A stretch of 64,000 nucleotides of DNA, taken from Saprolegnia diclina VS20 (Eukaryota; Oomycota; Saprolegniomycetes; Saprolegniales; Saprolegniaceae). The stretch lies in the NCBI RefSeq assembly GCF_000281045.1, contig NW_008246072.1, positions 1,078,843 through 1,142,842 on the forward strand. The letters run 5' to 3'. The notes below the pieces were generated by a model. That model made no database searches. It had not been told where the DNA came from and saw only the letters and a list, made by a program, of their open reading frames with translations. How positions within the stretch are numbered: the first letter of the stretch is position 1; every line of letters begins with the position of its first letter. Of the stretch, positions 41,061 to 53,000 are shown piece after piece. The translations under genes and the position numbers were made by a program.

Positions 41061-43220
41061 ATGGCCACCATCGACGAGCTCGGTGACGACGCCAGCTTCT
41101 CCAAGTCCAACTGGATCGCAACCGACGCCAAGGCCCACGATGGCAACCTCTCGCTGCGCTACCTCAACGAGTTTGTCGGCGACCTCAAGTGCGCGTCCGC
41201 GCTCCTGGAGCGTGGCCTCTTCCCCGACGCCAAGGAAGTGACCGAGGTGCGCAATCCGCTCGTCAGCCTTGGCTCATGGTGCCATAGACCATGGGTGTCT
41301 TCAATGCCATCCGAAAGCTCAATCTCCACGTGCTTGATGCGGATGACGACGACGCGACGGGCCTTCGCAACGGCATCGTCGTCGTCGGCGATGGCATGAC
41401 GCGTACGCCGCCTGTCTCGGCGAGTGCGACCACCTCATATCGTGTCGTGTAGCGCGGACCGCAACCATGTTTGCGAGTCGCACGAAAGGCTGGACGTGCT
41501 TTAGCGTCGACCCGATCATGCGCATGTCGACACCGGTGCGTCACGACCGGTCGCCAAATTCATGCCAATCATCGCGGTAGGAGGCGCCCGTGCCGTGGGC
41601 CGACGTGGACAAGGTCGTACCGATCTGTGCCAAGATTGAAGATGTCAGTCTGACTTCTCACACGCAGTCGCGTCACACCGTTGGCTAGATCCGCATTCGC
41701 CTCCACAAGGCGATCGTGATCTTGGTGCACGCGCACGTGACCATGCCGCAAGCGATGACGTCCATTCAAGCCAACACTGTCGTTGCCGTGCTCACGCTGC
41801 CGTGGTACGCTGCCTTCATCGGTATCCTCGCACAATCACGGGCGGTACTAGCTGCAACTGGTATGGCCACCAAGAAGAACTCGATCAGCGGTGCGCCAAA
41901 TCTTGTTCGCCTCTGCACTCAGCCACATGGAGTAGACCGCCCACTGTGGTGTACGATGACATGAGCATCCTCTCGCAACACCGCGAGGTACGGTGATGCC
42001 ATCCCAATCTCGAGTCCAAGTCCCTTGCCCAGATTCGCCTCTGGTTGCCAGACCATGCCAACCCCGACGCCATCGTACCCGTCGTGGGGGGCAGCTGCAT
42101 CCGGAAGACGTATGTGCCGCCTCGACGCGTGCCGCCGCCGCTGGATGCGTTCCTGCACCAAATGCTCGCGACGCCAACGAACGACTTGCCTACGGACGTT
42201 TTGACAGCTGTCATTGACACCTGCCGCCGGTACATCTCGCGCGACAGGTCAAGTCTCAACCCCTCGGCATAGGTCACTGGCACCGACGGCGGCGCTGCTC
42301 TTGATCGGAGACCAATCCACGGTCCGCGCTGCCCTCCAAGCGAGTGGGTTCACCAATGTTCGTTGTCGCACCGAGCTCGCTGCGTCGTCGTCGATCATGG
42401 TCGACGCGATCGTTGATGTCGGCTACCTCCACGCCGTCCTCAGCCGCGTCGAGAAAACCAAAGCCTGTGGGCTCGTGACCGAGCTCCTCCGCTTGTACAA
42501 GTCGTGGCTACCAAAGAACGCCGGCGCCGTGCTCTGTCTCTCGGGCCGCCGCATGTTGCGGAGTACCAAGTACTTTGCGCGGTGCGTCATTGCCCTGTCG
42601 ATTCGCATTCTCATTCGAAATGGGTGTTGTTAGGCCGTCGCTCGGGTGGTCGCTCGCCGTGACGCCGCTAGCCGCCGCCAGCTCGGAGTTTACGACGTTT
42701 CTGCACCATGCGACGGTGCACGATGCGCCGCCTGTCGCGACGGTCGATGATTCGCTGGTCCCTCTCGAAGGGCTCCGTCTTCGCCTCGAGGCGACATTTT
42801 CTGCGCGCTGTCCGGCGGCAGTGTCGGTGACGCGCATCGCTGACATTCTTGCGGACTCTCCGAACGTCGTGGTGCGCACGTCGGGGGTCGTCACACGGAT
42901 CCACGCAATGCACGCAAAGCTCGTGCTCGTCGACATTTGTGATGAAGTCAACGGCAAGCTTCTTCTGGTGCTGCTGCGTCAGGACTCGCTCATGGCACCT
43001 GGTGACGCGCTGCGCATGCCGCAGACACTGCTTCAGCACCTCCAGCTCGGTATTGTCTTATGAGATTTCAAGTCCGACCAAGAACGAATGATGATTAGGC
43101 GATACGCTCGACGTTGTGGGCGACCTCGAGACGACGGGCACCGGGTCATTGAGCATCAGGGCGGCGGCAGTCCGCCTCGTTGCAACAGTGTCCAGGGACA
43201 GGCTGACGTACTACCAATAA
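41061..43220 (+). CDS. Intron-rich protein with Rossmann-like and OB-like parts
   Basis: I do not recognise a named family. About ten introns of 41-53 nt, nearly all ending TAG, join in frame from MATIDELGDDASFSKSNWIA to RDRLTYYQ (stop 43218-43220). Early exons give MGVFNAIRKLNLHVLDAD and VVVGDGMTPRTATMF, then KGWTCFSVDPIMR: a Gly-rich turn followed by an acidic strand end, as in nucleotide- or SAM-binding folds. Next come VHAHVTMPQAMTSIQANTV, LPCCNWYGHQEEL and YDDMSILSQHREIRLWLPD, then VDAIVDVGYLHAVLSR. The C-terminal part (VVRTSGVVTRIHAMHAKLVL, LGDTLDVVGDLETTGTGSL) looks like an OB-fold, known for binding nucleic acids. A methyltransferase-like RNA enzyme is possible, but the catalytic residues are unassigned. 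Confidence 0.6.
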
Positions 43221-43279
43221 GATGCAGCTTCCATACAGGACTCACCTATGCGTTCTTCGTCTATGGGTAGCCAACCAGG

Positions 43280-43299
43280 TTTAGGGTAGGGTTAGGGTT
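43280..43299. repeat. Interstitial telomere-like TTAGGG/TTTAGGG run
   Basis: TTTAGGGTAGGGTTAGGGTT lies 3' of the LicD-like gene. Oomycete telomeres are TTTAGGG repeats, so this short degenerate array may mark a repaired break; it is too short to be a telomere. Confidence 0.6.
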
Positions 43300-43466
43300 G
43301 GCTCAACCAAAGCCGCATCAGTGTCATGGTGCGGCCACGCGACGAGCGACGGCGCGCAAGTTTAGGGACATCATTGTCGAGGTGCTCGGCAATGATCCCG
43401 TCGATGTGTACCAGTTTCAACATGTACACCGTGTCCAGCGTCAAAATTATATATAAGAATAACCAC

Positions 43467-45542
43467 CTACATCTCGTCGTCGCAGTACGATTCGCACTTG
43501 TTGAAGAGGAGCTTGGTGTCCTTGACGAACGACGCGCCGTACTCGGCCATGAACATGCCTTCGGGGAACTGGATGCTGGGCACGCGGCTCGCAAAAATCT
43601 GTGCGTCGCACGTCAGCGGAAACATCATTTCCCGCGGCAAGTGCTTCTCGGCGGTTTGCACGTAGATTTGGTCGCCGTCGTCGCGCCACATGTACAGATC
43701 GAGATACGGTGTGCCGTGGTCGGACGAGTCGGTGAGCGACGACTAGATACGAAATGTGAGATCATGCCATTGCAAATGTCAGACTATACCGAGGGGGCAT
43801 ACAAAAGTGGCGCCAACGGGTGGTGTGGCGCGACGCACGCCGCGTGAATCGCGCGCTCAAACACATAGTACCCCTTCTCCCACATGACGTCCTGGAGGTG
43901 GTCCCAGTCCGTCTCCCACGGCACGATGATGTCCGTGTCGGGCGTGTGCGGGATCATGGCCTTGTCCCGCCACGCGCCAAGGAGCGTACCAAAGTAGACA
44001 AATGCGACTTGGTCTTCAGCATTGAGCGCATTCAGCATGTCTTCCATGAGCAGATGCAGCACGGCCGAGCGGCACGGCCGTCCGGGCGAGGTCTCGAAAA
44101 GAGACGACTTGTCGCCATGGCCGACGCCGCACTGCTGCGGGCGAATCGGAAGGCAGTAGGTCCAGTCCTTGCCCGCACGCAGGCGCGTCACGTTGTTGTG
44201 GAACGGCACCAGAATGTCGGCGTGGGCTGGCGCCAGGGAGAGCGGCACCTTCTTTGCTGCATACACCGCCGTCTTGGCGCGAAAATCGCTATCGTCTTGC
44301 AGCGGACAGCGCGGCAGATTCGGCCGCGATTGCATGCGCTTGGTGATACCGGCGCTGTCACAGTGGGCTTGGCACGACTCGCTCGGGTAGGCAAAGGCGT
44401 ACGGTATGTTCATGTCGATCGAGACGTTGAAAAAGGCTGGCGAAAAGTGCGGTGTCTGCACCGAGACGTTGTAGAGGCCGAGGCAGCGCAACGGGAAGAG
44501 CTCATGCCGCGCAACTGGCGTCGCGCCCTCGAGAACGTACGCTGTCTCGTCGACGCCACCGAGCATGCGTGGCGCCGTCGTCAGCGGTGCAAAGCGGAGG
44601 TACGGTACACCGTTGTCCGGGCCCATGACCAGCGGCAGCTCGGGCGCATACAAGGCACTCGCCAGCGCGTGGTGCGGAGCGATGCACGTGATTCGGGTGC
44701 GGAGCTGCGGGTCGTTGAAGTGGGCAAAACCAGCCGCCCAGAACGACGACGTGAGATCCTCCGTCGCGTCCGTGGCCACCTACACCATCCATGAGCACTG
44801 GCAAAGGCGAGCGATGACGCACGTTGAGCGCATAAGCGTTGGGTGGAAGCGCACCGTACTCATAAATGTGATGCAGCGCAGCGCCAATCGGCGTGGCAAA
44901 GGACCCGTGGCGCTCCAGCACCTAACCAGTCGGCGACAGTCAAGAGAGGAGCTCGATAACGCGGCTACCGTCGTCGCAGCCGACAGAAGGTGGTGCAAAA
45001 TGGACGACCGGCACTTGCGCTCGCTCGTCGATAGAAGCGCGTCCATCGAGCCGGCCATGAGCCCGCACTCGAGTGAGTGCATGGGCAGGCAGTCCTTCCA
45101 CGAGAGTTGCCGCGTCGGGAGGCTTGCATCGGCCGCACCGCTACCACACCGGAATGAGCCAGCGCAGAGAGAGTACCGGAGAGAGTACCGGAGGACGCTC
45201 ACGTGCTCCTTGGACAAGACGAGTGGCGGCGGATGCACCGCGCGCGCATCGAGTGCAGCTTGAAATGCGGACGAGAGATACGTGCACGACTCGGTGCGCT
45301 TGGGGTACCGCGCCAGCGTCAAGAACCTACGTGCTATGAGCCACCGATGGCAATGGATGGTCCTACTCGGTGGTGCGGGCGTCGCGGTAATAGACGACGG
45401 TCGACAGCAAAAGCAGAAGCAGGACGCTGTAGCGCTTGGGGGCCTCGAGGAAGCGCGCGCGGAGAAGCGCCGCCTTGTCAAAGGCAATGGCGACCACGTT
45501 CTTGGGCCCGCCATCCATGCTGCTGCGACGTCGGTGCGCCAT
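43467..45542 (-). CDS. LicD/fukutin-like phosphotransferase, type II membrane protein
   Basis: Starts MAHRRRSSMDGGPKNVV at 45542, with one hydrophobic segment (YSVLLLLLLSTVVYY) near residue 45 acting as a signal anchor. Exons join at TTE/FLTL, ATT/VLERH, YALN/VATDA and LYAPS/SSLTD by introns of 40-48 nt ending TAG. A lumenal stem and Cys-containing region follow, then the LicD/fukutin core VAFVYFGTLLGAWRDKAMIP with HTPDTDIIVPWETDW, whose Asp residues bind metal. Such enzymes transfer phosphocholine or ribitol phosphate to glycans in the Golgi. The neighbouring CTL transporters make phosphocholine tempting, but that is inference. The frame ends YCDDEM at 43467; further coding-like sequence to 43296 lacks a good acceptor. 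Confidence 0.78.
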
Positions 45543-46249
45543 GACGAAGCGCAAACTGCAAACTGCAAAGTTGCAAGGGATGTCGAGGCCAGCTGTAGCA
45601 GACGTCCAGTACCGCTTACGTACGATGGTATTGGCCTAATCACATGCTTGGGTCGCGCATCGCACTTAATGGACCATCTGGTGCGTCCTCTGGTGTGTCC
45701 TTTCCGGACCAGACAACTCCAGATTAACTCCAGATTTCCTGCCGACGTACTCGGCCGACTACTGATCAAGTGGTGGGCTCACGGCAGGAACGACCGCACC
45801 AAGACGGCTTTTCTAGCCGCAGAGATCTCGCGTCATCCATACTCCCCTCACGTTACTCACACGTTCTGGACAAAGTCCTTTTCCGCTACAGTGTACTAGT
45901 AGTACAGGTTACCAGATTCCAATTCCAGACTCCAGACTCGGCGATGTTCCAAATCAAGTCTGGCCTGCAATTCACCAACAAGTATCTCGATATTCAACAT
46001 AATGCATCTCGATAGTCAACGCGAGCCCATACGTGGCGCTTGGAGCCGTCATAATTCGAGATAGACTTGTTGAAATGAGTTATGATAATTCGAGTTAGCC
46101 TAGTCCTTTGAAATGATCTCACGTTGGGGCTCCGCGCATAGAGCGTGGTTCCGAAAATGCCAATATTAATCGAATCAAATCATTGAAAAATCATCCAGAA
46201 CGTAATTCGATCCAACAAATGTGCCAAGTTGCTACCTGCTGCTATACGA
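45543..46249. other. Intergenic, AT-rich in its right half
   Basis: No gene. TGTACT (45892) and AGTACA (45901) form another ACTAGT-type palindrome. The right half contains TCGAGATA- and AATTCGA-rich sequence without a clear repeat unit. Confidence 0.55.
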
Positions 46250-47842
46250 TTACGAGTACGCCGGTGGCTGCACCGAGGCGAGATCGAGTCGTCGCCAGCC
46301 CCGCGTCTCGTCCTGGCGCAAGACAACTAGCCCGACCTATTAGGCGAGGAGGTATTGAGTGGCAGACGTACGTGCAAGGAGGTCGCGGGTTGCTGGCGGC
46401 ACGAGTGCGGCCGTCGTCGCTGTGCTGTGGCTCACGTCGGGGCTCACGTTCACCTCGAGAAGCCAGACGCGGAAGGTCTCATCGATGAGAAAGTCGAGGC
46501 CGAGCCACTCGAATCCTTCCTAGAGAGCAGACCCGCTCACGTCACCTCGGGTCTCTTGCAAGAAGGGTGTGTACCCCAACGCGGCGAAGCTTGGTCGCAA
46601 CAGACGCCAGAGCCTCGGCGCAGGCAAACTGCATTGCCGGCCGCAGCGTCGACTCCCATAGTGCTTCGTGGCCAAGCTCTCTACAGCGAAATACCGTTAG
46701 CACCAAAGTGTAGGGGTAGGTGTACGCGAGGTGTCGCTGAAAACGAGGTAGCGGCCACATGTGCTCGGGAATCTCGCCGTGCGCAGCGCTCGTCACGTGC
46801 TTTTGAATCGAGTTGTTGCAGAGGTGCATAGTCCTAATCGCAGATGACAATAATCTCCACAAAATCATCCCTCGGAGACGACTTGTCCTGAAGGCTGCTC
46901 GACGATGCGAGGTTGTAGGCGGTCGATGCAAAGCGCAAGTAGCACGACTCGTACCAGAACACTTGAAGCGGCGCCACGTCCGTGATGAGAACCCACTGCC
47001 GAATGTCAAACTTGCGCCCGTGAATGGTGAGCGGTCGCTCAATGTACTGCTGAACGACCATCGGGGACGCCCAGATGGCTTCGAGCTCGGCCAGCGACGT
47101 CACGAGCTCGATGCCTACGTGCCATGAGACGATGATTGCTACGCGTAGAGGTCGCACCCCGGCCTTGCGAGAGGCCCGACGGCTTGGCGATCCACAGATT
47201 TTGCGTCGCGACAAAGTGATATTGAGGGTCGCAGGCTTGCAAGTGGCGCAATATCGCTTGAATTTCGTCGTGCTGCGCAGCGGGGATCGAAGTGGCGACC
47301 TCGCGCTGCAGCGCGCTGTACAAGCCATCGAGAGCAAGGGGGTTCAGAAAGGCTGTGTCAACCTAGCGTGGCGTCATGCGTGTGTCCTGGGTATTCGGAA
47401 GAAGGACCATGAGGAGGCCATGCGCGCGGGCGACGGATGTATCGGGATTGCGTCGCTGGAGCTCGGCGGCGATGGCCAGCGCTGTCGGCAGGTGCGAGGC
47501 AAAGGACGTCGGGTGCTTGAGGACAAGCAGCACCTGCGCGTAGAGAAAGAGATGGCGCCACTCGTCGAGCGAGGCGGCGCTGCGCGGCGCGATGTGGTGC
47601 AGGCTGTGGCGAAGCCGGAGGTGCGCGAGGAGCTCGTGCTTCTGGCTCAGTAGCACCGCGTGCTCGAGATGGTTGACGATGTGCGCTGGCTTGACGTACG
47701 CCCACTGCACCTTGGCGTAGTTGACGAAGCGCAGGCGGCAGGTCGGGAACGTCCAGTGGCGCACGGGCGCCCAGCCGTCAGCCTCGAGACACGCGATAAC
47801 GTCCGGGTACTTGGGGTCGACGTAGAAGCCCGCTCCTGCCAT
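46250..47842 (-). CDS. Tubulin-tyrosine-ligase-like enzyme (TTLL3/8-type glycylase)
   Basis: Starts MAGAGFYVDPKYPDVIACL at 47842. Introns of 42-50 nt join GLLM/VDTAFLN, LSQGRG/IELV, SLQDK/TMHLC, RDPR/EGFEW and RDLLA/LVLRQ, ending at SVQPPAYS (46250-46252). Diagnostic TTLL segments: NLWIAKPSGLSQGRG (ATP-grasp), VVQQYIERPLTIHGRKFDI, RQWVLITDVAPLQVFWYE, MHLCNNSIQKHV, and the metal-binding EGFEWLGLDFLIDETFRVWL with EVNVSPDVSHST. The KPSGLSQGRG and HLCNNSIQKH patterns fit TTLL3/TTLL8 glycylases better than polyglutamylases. These modify axonemal tubulin, consistent with a flagellate zoospore stage. Confidence 0.82.
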
Positions 47843-48169
47843 GCCGAAGATATGCCACACCGTCGAAAGCCAAACCTGTTTTACGTTTTATAGGTTTTAG
47901 TGGGTTTAATAGGTCGTCAAAGGAACGCCGTGGTTGCTTGCGGGAGGGTGCGGGACGGTGATGGCTGTGGCCGAGTGCACCGAAAGAAATACGCCTGTAT
48001 GAAGCTTGGGGGACCCTCTTCACGGCCGGACGGGTCTCGCCATGCGTCTAGGTAAACTCTACCTTTAACCAACTAAAACCAAGTCGATCCAAACGGTTTT
48101 ATACTAAACCCAACTACGTAAAAGGTTGTATCCGGAACGTCCAAATCCGGACCAGTGGATTGCTGCAAC
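47843..48169. other. Divergent intergenic region
   Basis: About 330 bp between the TTLL gene (minus) and the TPR-methyltransferase gene (plus). TTTTATAGGTTTTAGTGGGT near 47888 and AAACGGTTTTATACTAAACC near 48086 are loosely complementary. No gene seen. Confidence 0.5.
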
Positions 48170-49704
48170 ATGGACGCGATCGAAGCCCGGAACGCGGCTG
48201 GCAACGACAAGTACAAGGCTGGCGACTACATAGGCGCGCGCGCCGAGTACTCGGCGGCGCTCGACCTTCTTGACGAGGTCGACAACGTGGCGCTGCACAG
48301 CCGTGTCCTTGCGAACCGGGCGCAGACGTACCTGCAGGAGCGCGATTGCGCCATGGCCCTTCGCGACGCCGCCGAGGCCATTGCGCTCGACCGCACCAAC
48401 CTCAAGGCGCACTTGCGCAAGATCGTCGCACTGGAGAACCTCGAGAACTTTGAAGCGGCGCTCGCGCACGTGTACGTCCTCCTGCCCCTCGCCGCGTCGT
48501 CGCCCGATCACGCCATCTACATGCCGTCAGCGCTCGCGGCCAAGAACCGGCTGCGCAAGGCGTGCAGCATCGACCGCGCGGCCGCCAAGGCCCAGGCGTA
48601 CGACGTTGGCAAGCTCGTACATGCCAAGCAGTCGCTTCGGCTCAACTTTGCGATCGCGTTTCCGCTGGCGCTGCCAGCTAACCACTGGCTCGACGTGACG
48701 GTCTTCCTCGCCAATGAGTTTGGCCTCTTCCAGCGCGGGCTTGTGGCGACACCGCTGCCGCTCGTGTGCGAGCTGCACACGCCTGTGCCTGGCGTGACGA
48801 TCGAGGTTGACCCATTGCCCGTTGTGCTTGGACTCAACGGCAAGACGCACTTTCGACTTCGCTTCACCGCCGACAATGTCGATAGCAAGGGCTTGCCGTC
48901 GGTTGCGCTACGTGTCTCGCTCACCAAGGGCCACGGCCTCAACGACGTCTTGCCCGTCGTCACGCTGCCGCTACAGCTCCTTCCGCCGACGTCCAGCAAG
49001 TGGGCACCGGTCGAGCCCTCGACGCCCGACCCGCTCGGTATCCAGTGCTGCCGCAGCGTTTACGTCGACGAGATCGACACGTACATAACCTTGGCCGAGT
49101 CGCCGGGGCATCTCGGTACGCCACTTGCAATAGTTTAGCACGAAACCGAACCGACTGTCTACATGTAGGTATTGCTGGCAAGCTCTGGGACTCGGCGCTC
49201 ATTTTGACAACGTACTTGGCGCGGAACCCACAGGTGCTGGCCGGTAAGCGCGTGCTCGAAGTCGGAAGCGGCCTCGGGCTCGTGGGCATGGTCTGCGCGC
49301 ATCTCGGAGCGGCGGCCGTGACGCTCACCGACATGGACGAAGTCGTGCCCATGCTGCAGTACAACCTCAAACTCAATGCGCTCGAAGCGGTTGCGTCGGC
49401 GTCAGCGCTCTGCTGGGGCACGTCGCCAGCGCACTTGTCGCCGCCGTTCGACGTGGTCGTCATGTCGGACGTCGTCTACGACCCGACGGGCTATGCACCG
49501 TTGGTCACGACGCTGCTCGACGTGACGACTCCGTCGACGACGATCCTCATGGCGCATCGCTCCCGGCACCCGCAAGAAAAAGACTTTTTCGAGCTCCTCG
49601 GTGTGTCCTTTACCACCGAATCGATGCCGCTCCAAGGCGTTTGGGACCACGAATCCCGCATGACGGACGTGCAGCTGCTACGCCTCTCGCGCCGCGAGCA
49701 ATAA
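48170..49704 (+). CDS. TPR-protein methyltransferase fusion (METTL21-like)
   Basis: Two exons (48170-49115 and 49169-49704; 53-nt intron ending TAG) encode 493 residues from MDAIEARNAAGNDKYKAG. Residues about 5-115 form TPR-like repeats (AGDYIGARAEYSAALDLL, VLANRAQTYLQERDCAMAL, LKAHLRKIVALENLENFEAA). A beta-rich middle region (about 150-310) has no family I can name. The C-terminal 190 residues are a class I methyltransferase: LWDSALILTTYLARNP, VLEVGSGLGLVGMVCAHLG (SAM motif I), LTDMDEVVPMLQYNLKLN, and FDVVVMSDVVYDPTGYAPL with the DVVYD motif of protein-lysine methyltransferases. A chaperone- or translation-factor substrate is plausible. Confidence 0.82.
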
Positions 49705-50054
49705 CCCCGTCACTAACCAAGTCGTTGGTCGATACCTCACGTCGCTTTAGTGCTGTACGAACGGGAGAGGAGGAACTGACGTGTCGGGTGATTGCACCAC
49801 GTGGAGCACGTGAAGGGTGGTCTTGTGGCGCAGTGGGCTTGGCGTCGACCACCGCTACGAGTATAGCTTTTGGTTCCGTCGTGTAGTGCTGTGTCAGGAG
49901 TTCATGCTCTGGAGCGGGGTCAAGGGTAATGCCGTCGTCGTGATGCAACAAGCTCGACGTACGTACAGTAGATGTCGCATGTAAGTACTTTGGTTGGAGA
50001 TGCTACGAACAGTGGACGCAGGATATAGTGCAAAATGAACTTGATATTGCGACG
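49705..50054. other. Convergent 3' intergenic region
   Basis: About 350 bp between the stops of the methyltransferase gene (plus) and the RME-8 gene (minus). No gene or repeat seen. Confidence 0.6.
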
Positions 50055-53000
50055 CTAAATGTCGTACTCTTCTTGGCGGAAGTCGCCAGCCTCGGCTTCG
50101 GATTGGTCGTCGACTTCAAATTCAAACTCACTGTCGGCCGGGAGGTTGTCGTCCGTGTAGCCTTCTGAGCCCGAGATCATCGAGAGCGTGTCGAGCTGAT
50201 ACGTCTCTTGCGAGCCGCCGTACGCTGGCACACGGCGCGGGTTCGAGTCCACCCCCGTCGAAACGCTGTGCGTATCGATCGATACCTCGGACATGGTCTT
50301 GCGCCGGGGCGCCGGCGCCGGCACCGAGCGATGGTACACCGAGTGTTGGTTGCGCATGTACGGGTGCGCGAGGATGGGCGGCTGCGGCTTGGCCGGCGGC
50401 TGGTACTGCGGCGGTGGCGCTTGGCGCTGCGGTAGCTGCGGCGACATGTACTGCGGCACCGTGTGCCGTGCAATTGGTCGCTGCACCGGCGACTGCACCG
50501 GCGGCGGCTGATACACCGGCGGTGCCTCCTTTGGCGGCGACGTGTACAAAGGCGGCACCGACACTTGCTTGGCCGGTGGCGGCTGGAACTGCCGCGGCGT
50601 CGGCAGCGACGGCATCGACGCGCGGTTTGGGACGTGAACATGCGGCGCTTGCGGCATCGAGAGCGCTTTCGGTCGGCGCAGAGGCGACACCATCGGGAGG
50701 TTGCTCGGGGCTTCGACGACCGCGTGCGTCGGCGCGTGCATCACGTGCGGCGTGTTCATGCGCTGCTGCATCTCTTCGCTCTCGGCGCAAATGCAGCGCA
50801 TGATCGCGTTGGCATGCGTCGTGCAGTCCATCGGGCGACGCACCATGCTCATGTCACCGCTGCCATCGTTGAACGCGAGGAGGATCGGGAACACGTCCAA
50901 GTCCGTAATGCACTGGTAGACCGAGAAGCGGCGCTGGCGCTTGGGCTTCTTGTAGTGGTTCTAGATGACAAAATGGAAAATAGTCGCAGGGGTAGGGCAA
51001 GTACCTCGACGATGACGCGGAGGATCTCGAGGATTAGCGTCGGGTCCTGGTGCTTGCGCTGAATGGGCGCGAAGAGCGACCGAAGACACTCGGGCGACTC
51101 GAAGAGCGGCGAGTTGGCAAACACCGCCATGAGCCGCAGCACGCAAGTCTGCGGGAAGCCCACGGCGCGCTCGGTTTGGCACTGAGCGAGTACGTCAAGG
51201 AGGTTCTGCGCCATGTGCTCTTCGTCTTCGAGGTGCGCCTTGGCGTCGCTGTACTCCTACACAAGTATACGTAGTCGTACACGCAGTACTGTCGCGCCTG
51301 TACCCGCAAAATGAACACGAGCGCGTTCGTGAGCTTGTTGAAGAGACCTGCAAACTCGACGCCGCGGTCGACAAGGTCGGGCAGCGTGTACGGCGCGTCC
51401 ATCATCGACTGCGCGGCCTTGGGGATGATTTGCTGCAGCTGGTTTCGCCACACATTGTGGAGCTGCGAGGCCACGTGCACCGGAAACCGGAGCGTCGACG
51501 CTTCCGGATTTTGCAAAAAGAGGTCCAAGTACAAGTCGCCGACGATCGTGCCGTGGTCCCACGCGTTGAAGTCCATGCCGTCGGCCGGAAACGAGAGGAA
51601 CTTGTCGTGGACGTCGGTCGTGCCTTCGATGCGCGTGAGCACCTCGTCCATGTGTCCACGCAGCGCGCGGCGCATGTCTTCATTCCAAATGAGCTCGGCG
51701 TCGTGCGCGTCTTCTTCAAAGACGGCCTCGAAATTCTCCGGGTCGTCCATGAGCGTGCTCACCAGCGCAAACGGCAGAAAGTGCCGGAGGTTCTCGACAC
51801 CCAGTGCTTCGATATCGTCGCTGAAGTTGAGGATCGCACCCCAGACCGGCGCCGCCGCCGCGCGGAGCGTCTCGGCCGCCAAATGCGCGTCTTCCGTGTA
51901 AAAGTGCCGCGCCTGGATCGTCATCGAGAGCAGTTGAAGCCATACGTGGCTCTCGAGGAGCCCGATGCAAATGTCGGCACTCGCGCTGCAGAGCGCTTGG
52001 AGGCACCCGAGGCTAAAGTCGGCGGTCTCGTCACCGGCGTACTGCTCGGCTAGGTTGAGCATGGGCTGGCAGAACGGCTCGAGCGCCGAGAGCACCTGCG
52101 CGTCGCAGTGCTCGGCGAGCGTCTCCATGCACGCCATGGCCGCATCGCGGCGCTGGACAGCATCCACATCGATACCCACGGACCCTTCGGAGAGCGGAAC
52201 GCCGCCGGCCATCGGGTCTTGCGTGAGGTAGAGGCCGATCGCGTGAATGAGCGGCGGCTCCGAGAAAGACTCGAGGACGCACTTTTGCACCTGCGTCGGG
52301 TGGGCGAGCGTGAGGTGCCGAAAGCAGTCGAGCGCGAGGAGCGTCTCGGCGTACAGCTCGTCTTGCGGATTCGCGTGCTCATGCAGAAACACGAGCAGCG
52401 ACTCGCAAAACTCAACGGCGACCGACGACGGCAGACTCTTGTCGACCGTCGGCTCGTTGTAGATACGCAGGTACACGCCCCCGACGATCGGCTCGCCCAT
52501 GAGCGTCTCAAATTCAAACTCAGAGGCGGATTGAATCGCGTCGTACGCGTGGGCAGGAAACTCGAGGACCGTGTCGAGGTACAGGACGACCTCGGACCGC
52601 ATGGCGTCGTTCCAGATACACTGTGGCTCGTGCGTCTCGCCAAAGACAAGGCTTAGAATGTGCTCGGGGTCGCCTTGGGTGAGCGCCGGCTTGGACCAAA
52701 TGGGCAGCAAGGTCGAGAGCGCGCTCTGTACGTTCGGCGTGGCCTTGCACTCGGGGTCGTACCCGGCGAGCGCTCGCACGCAGCGCAGAGCGGCCCACAC
52801 GACTTGCTGCTTGGCGGGCTGTGGGCCGTACAGCAAAAGAAGCTGCAGGCACTGCCACAAGACCGACGATGCCTCCAGGATTGTGGTCTGGGACGTCTCG
52901 TGCCGCGCCATGAACGAGAGAATGTCGAGGCCGAGGATCGTCATGTTCGGGTGCAGCAGATCCATCGTGATGAGGTCGCAGACGATCTGCACAACAGGGC

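Noticed and set aside
41061-42300. First impression of a decayed pseudogene with many stops
   Set aside because: Every apparent break coincides with a 41-53 nt GT..AG intron, and removing them restores one continuous protein.
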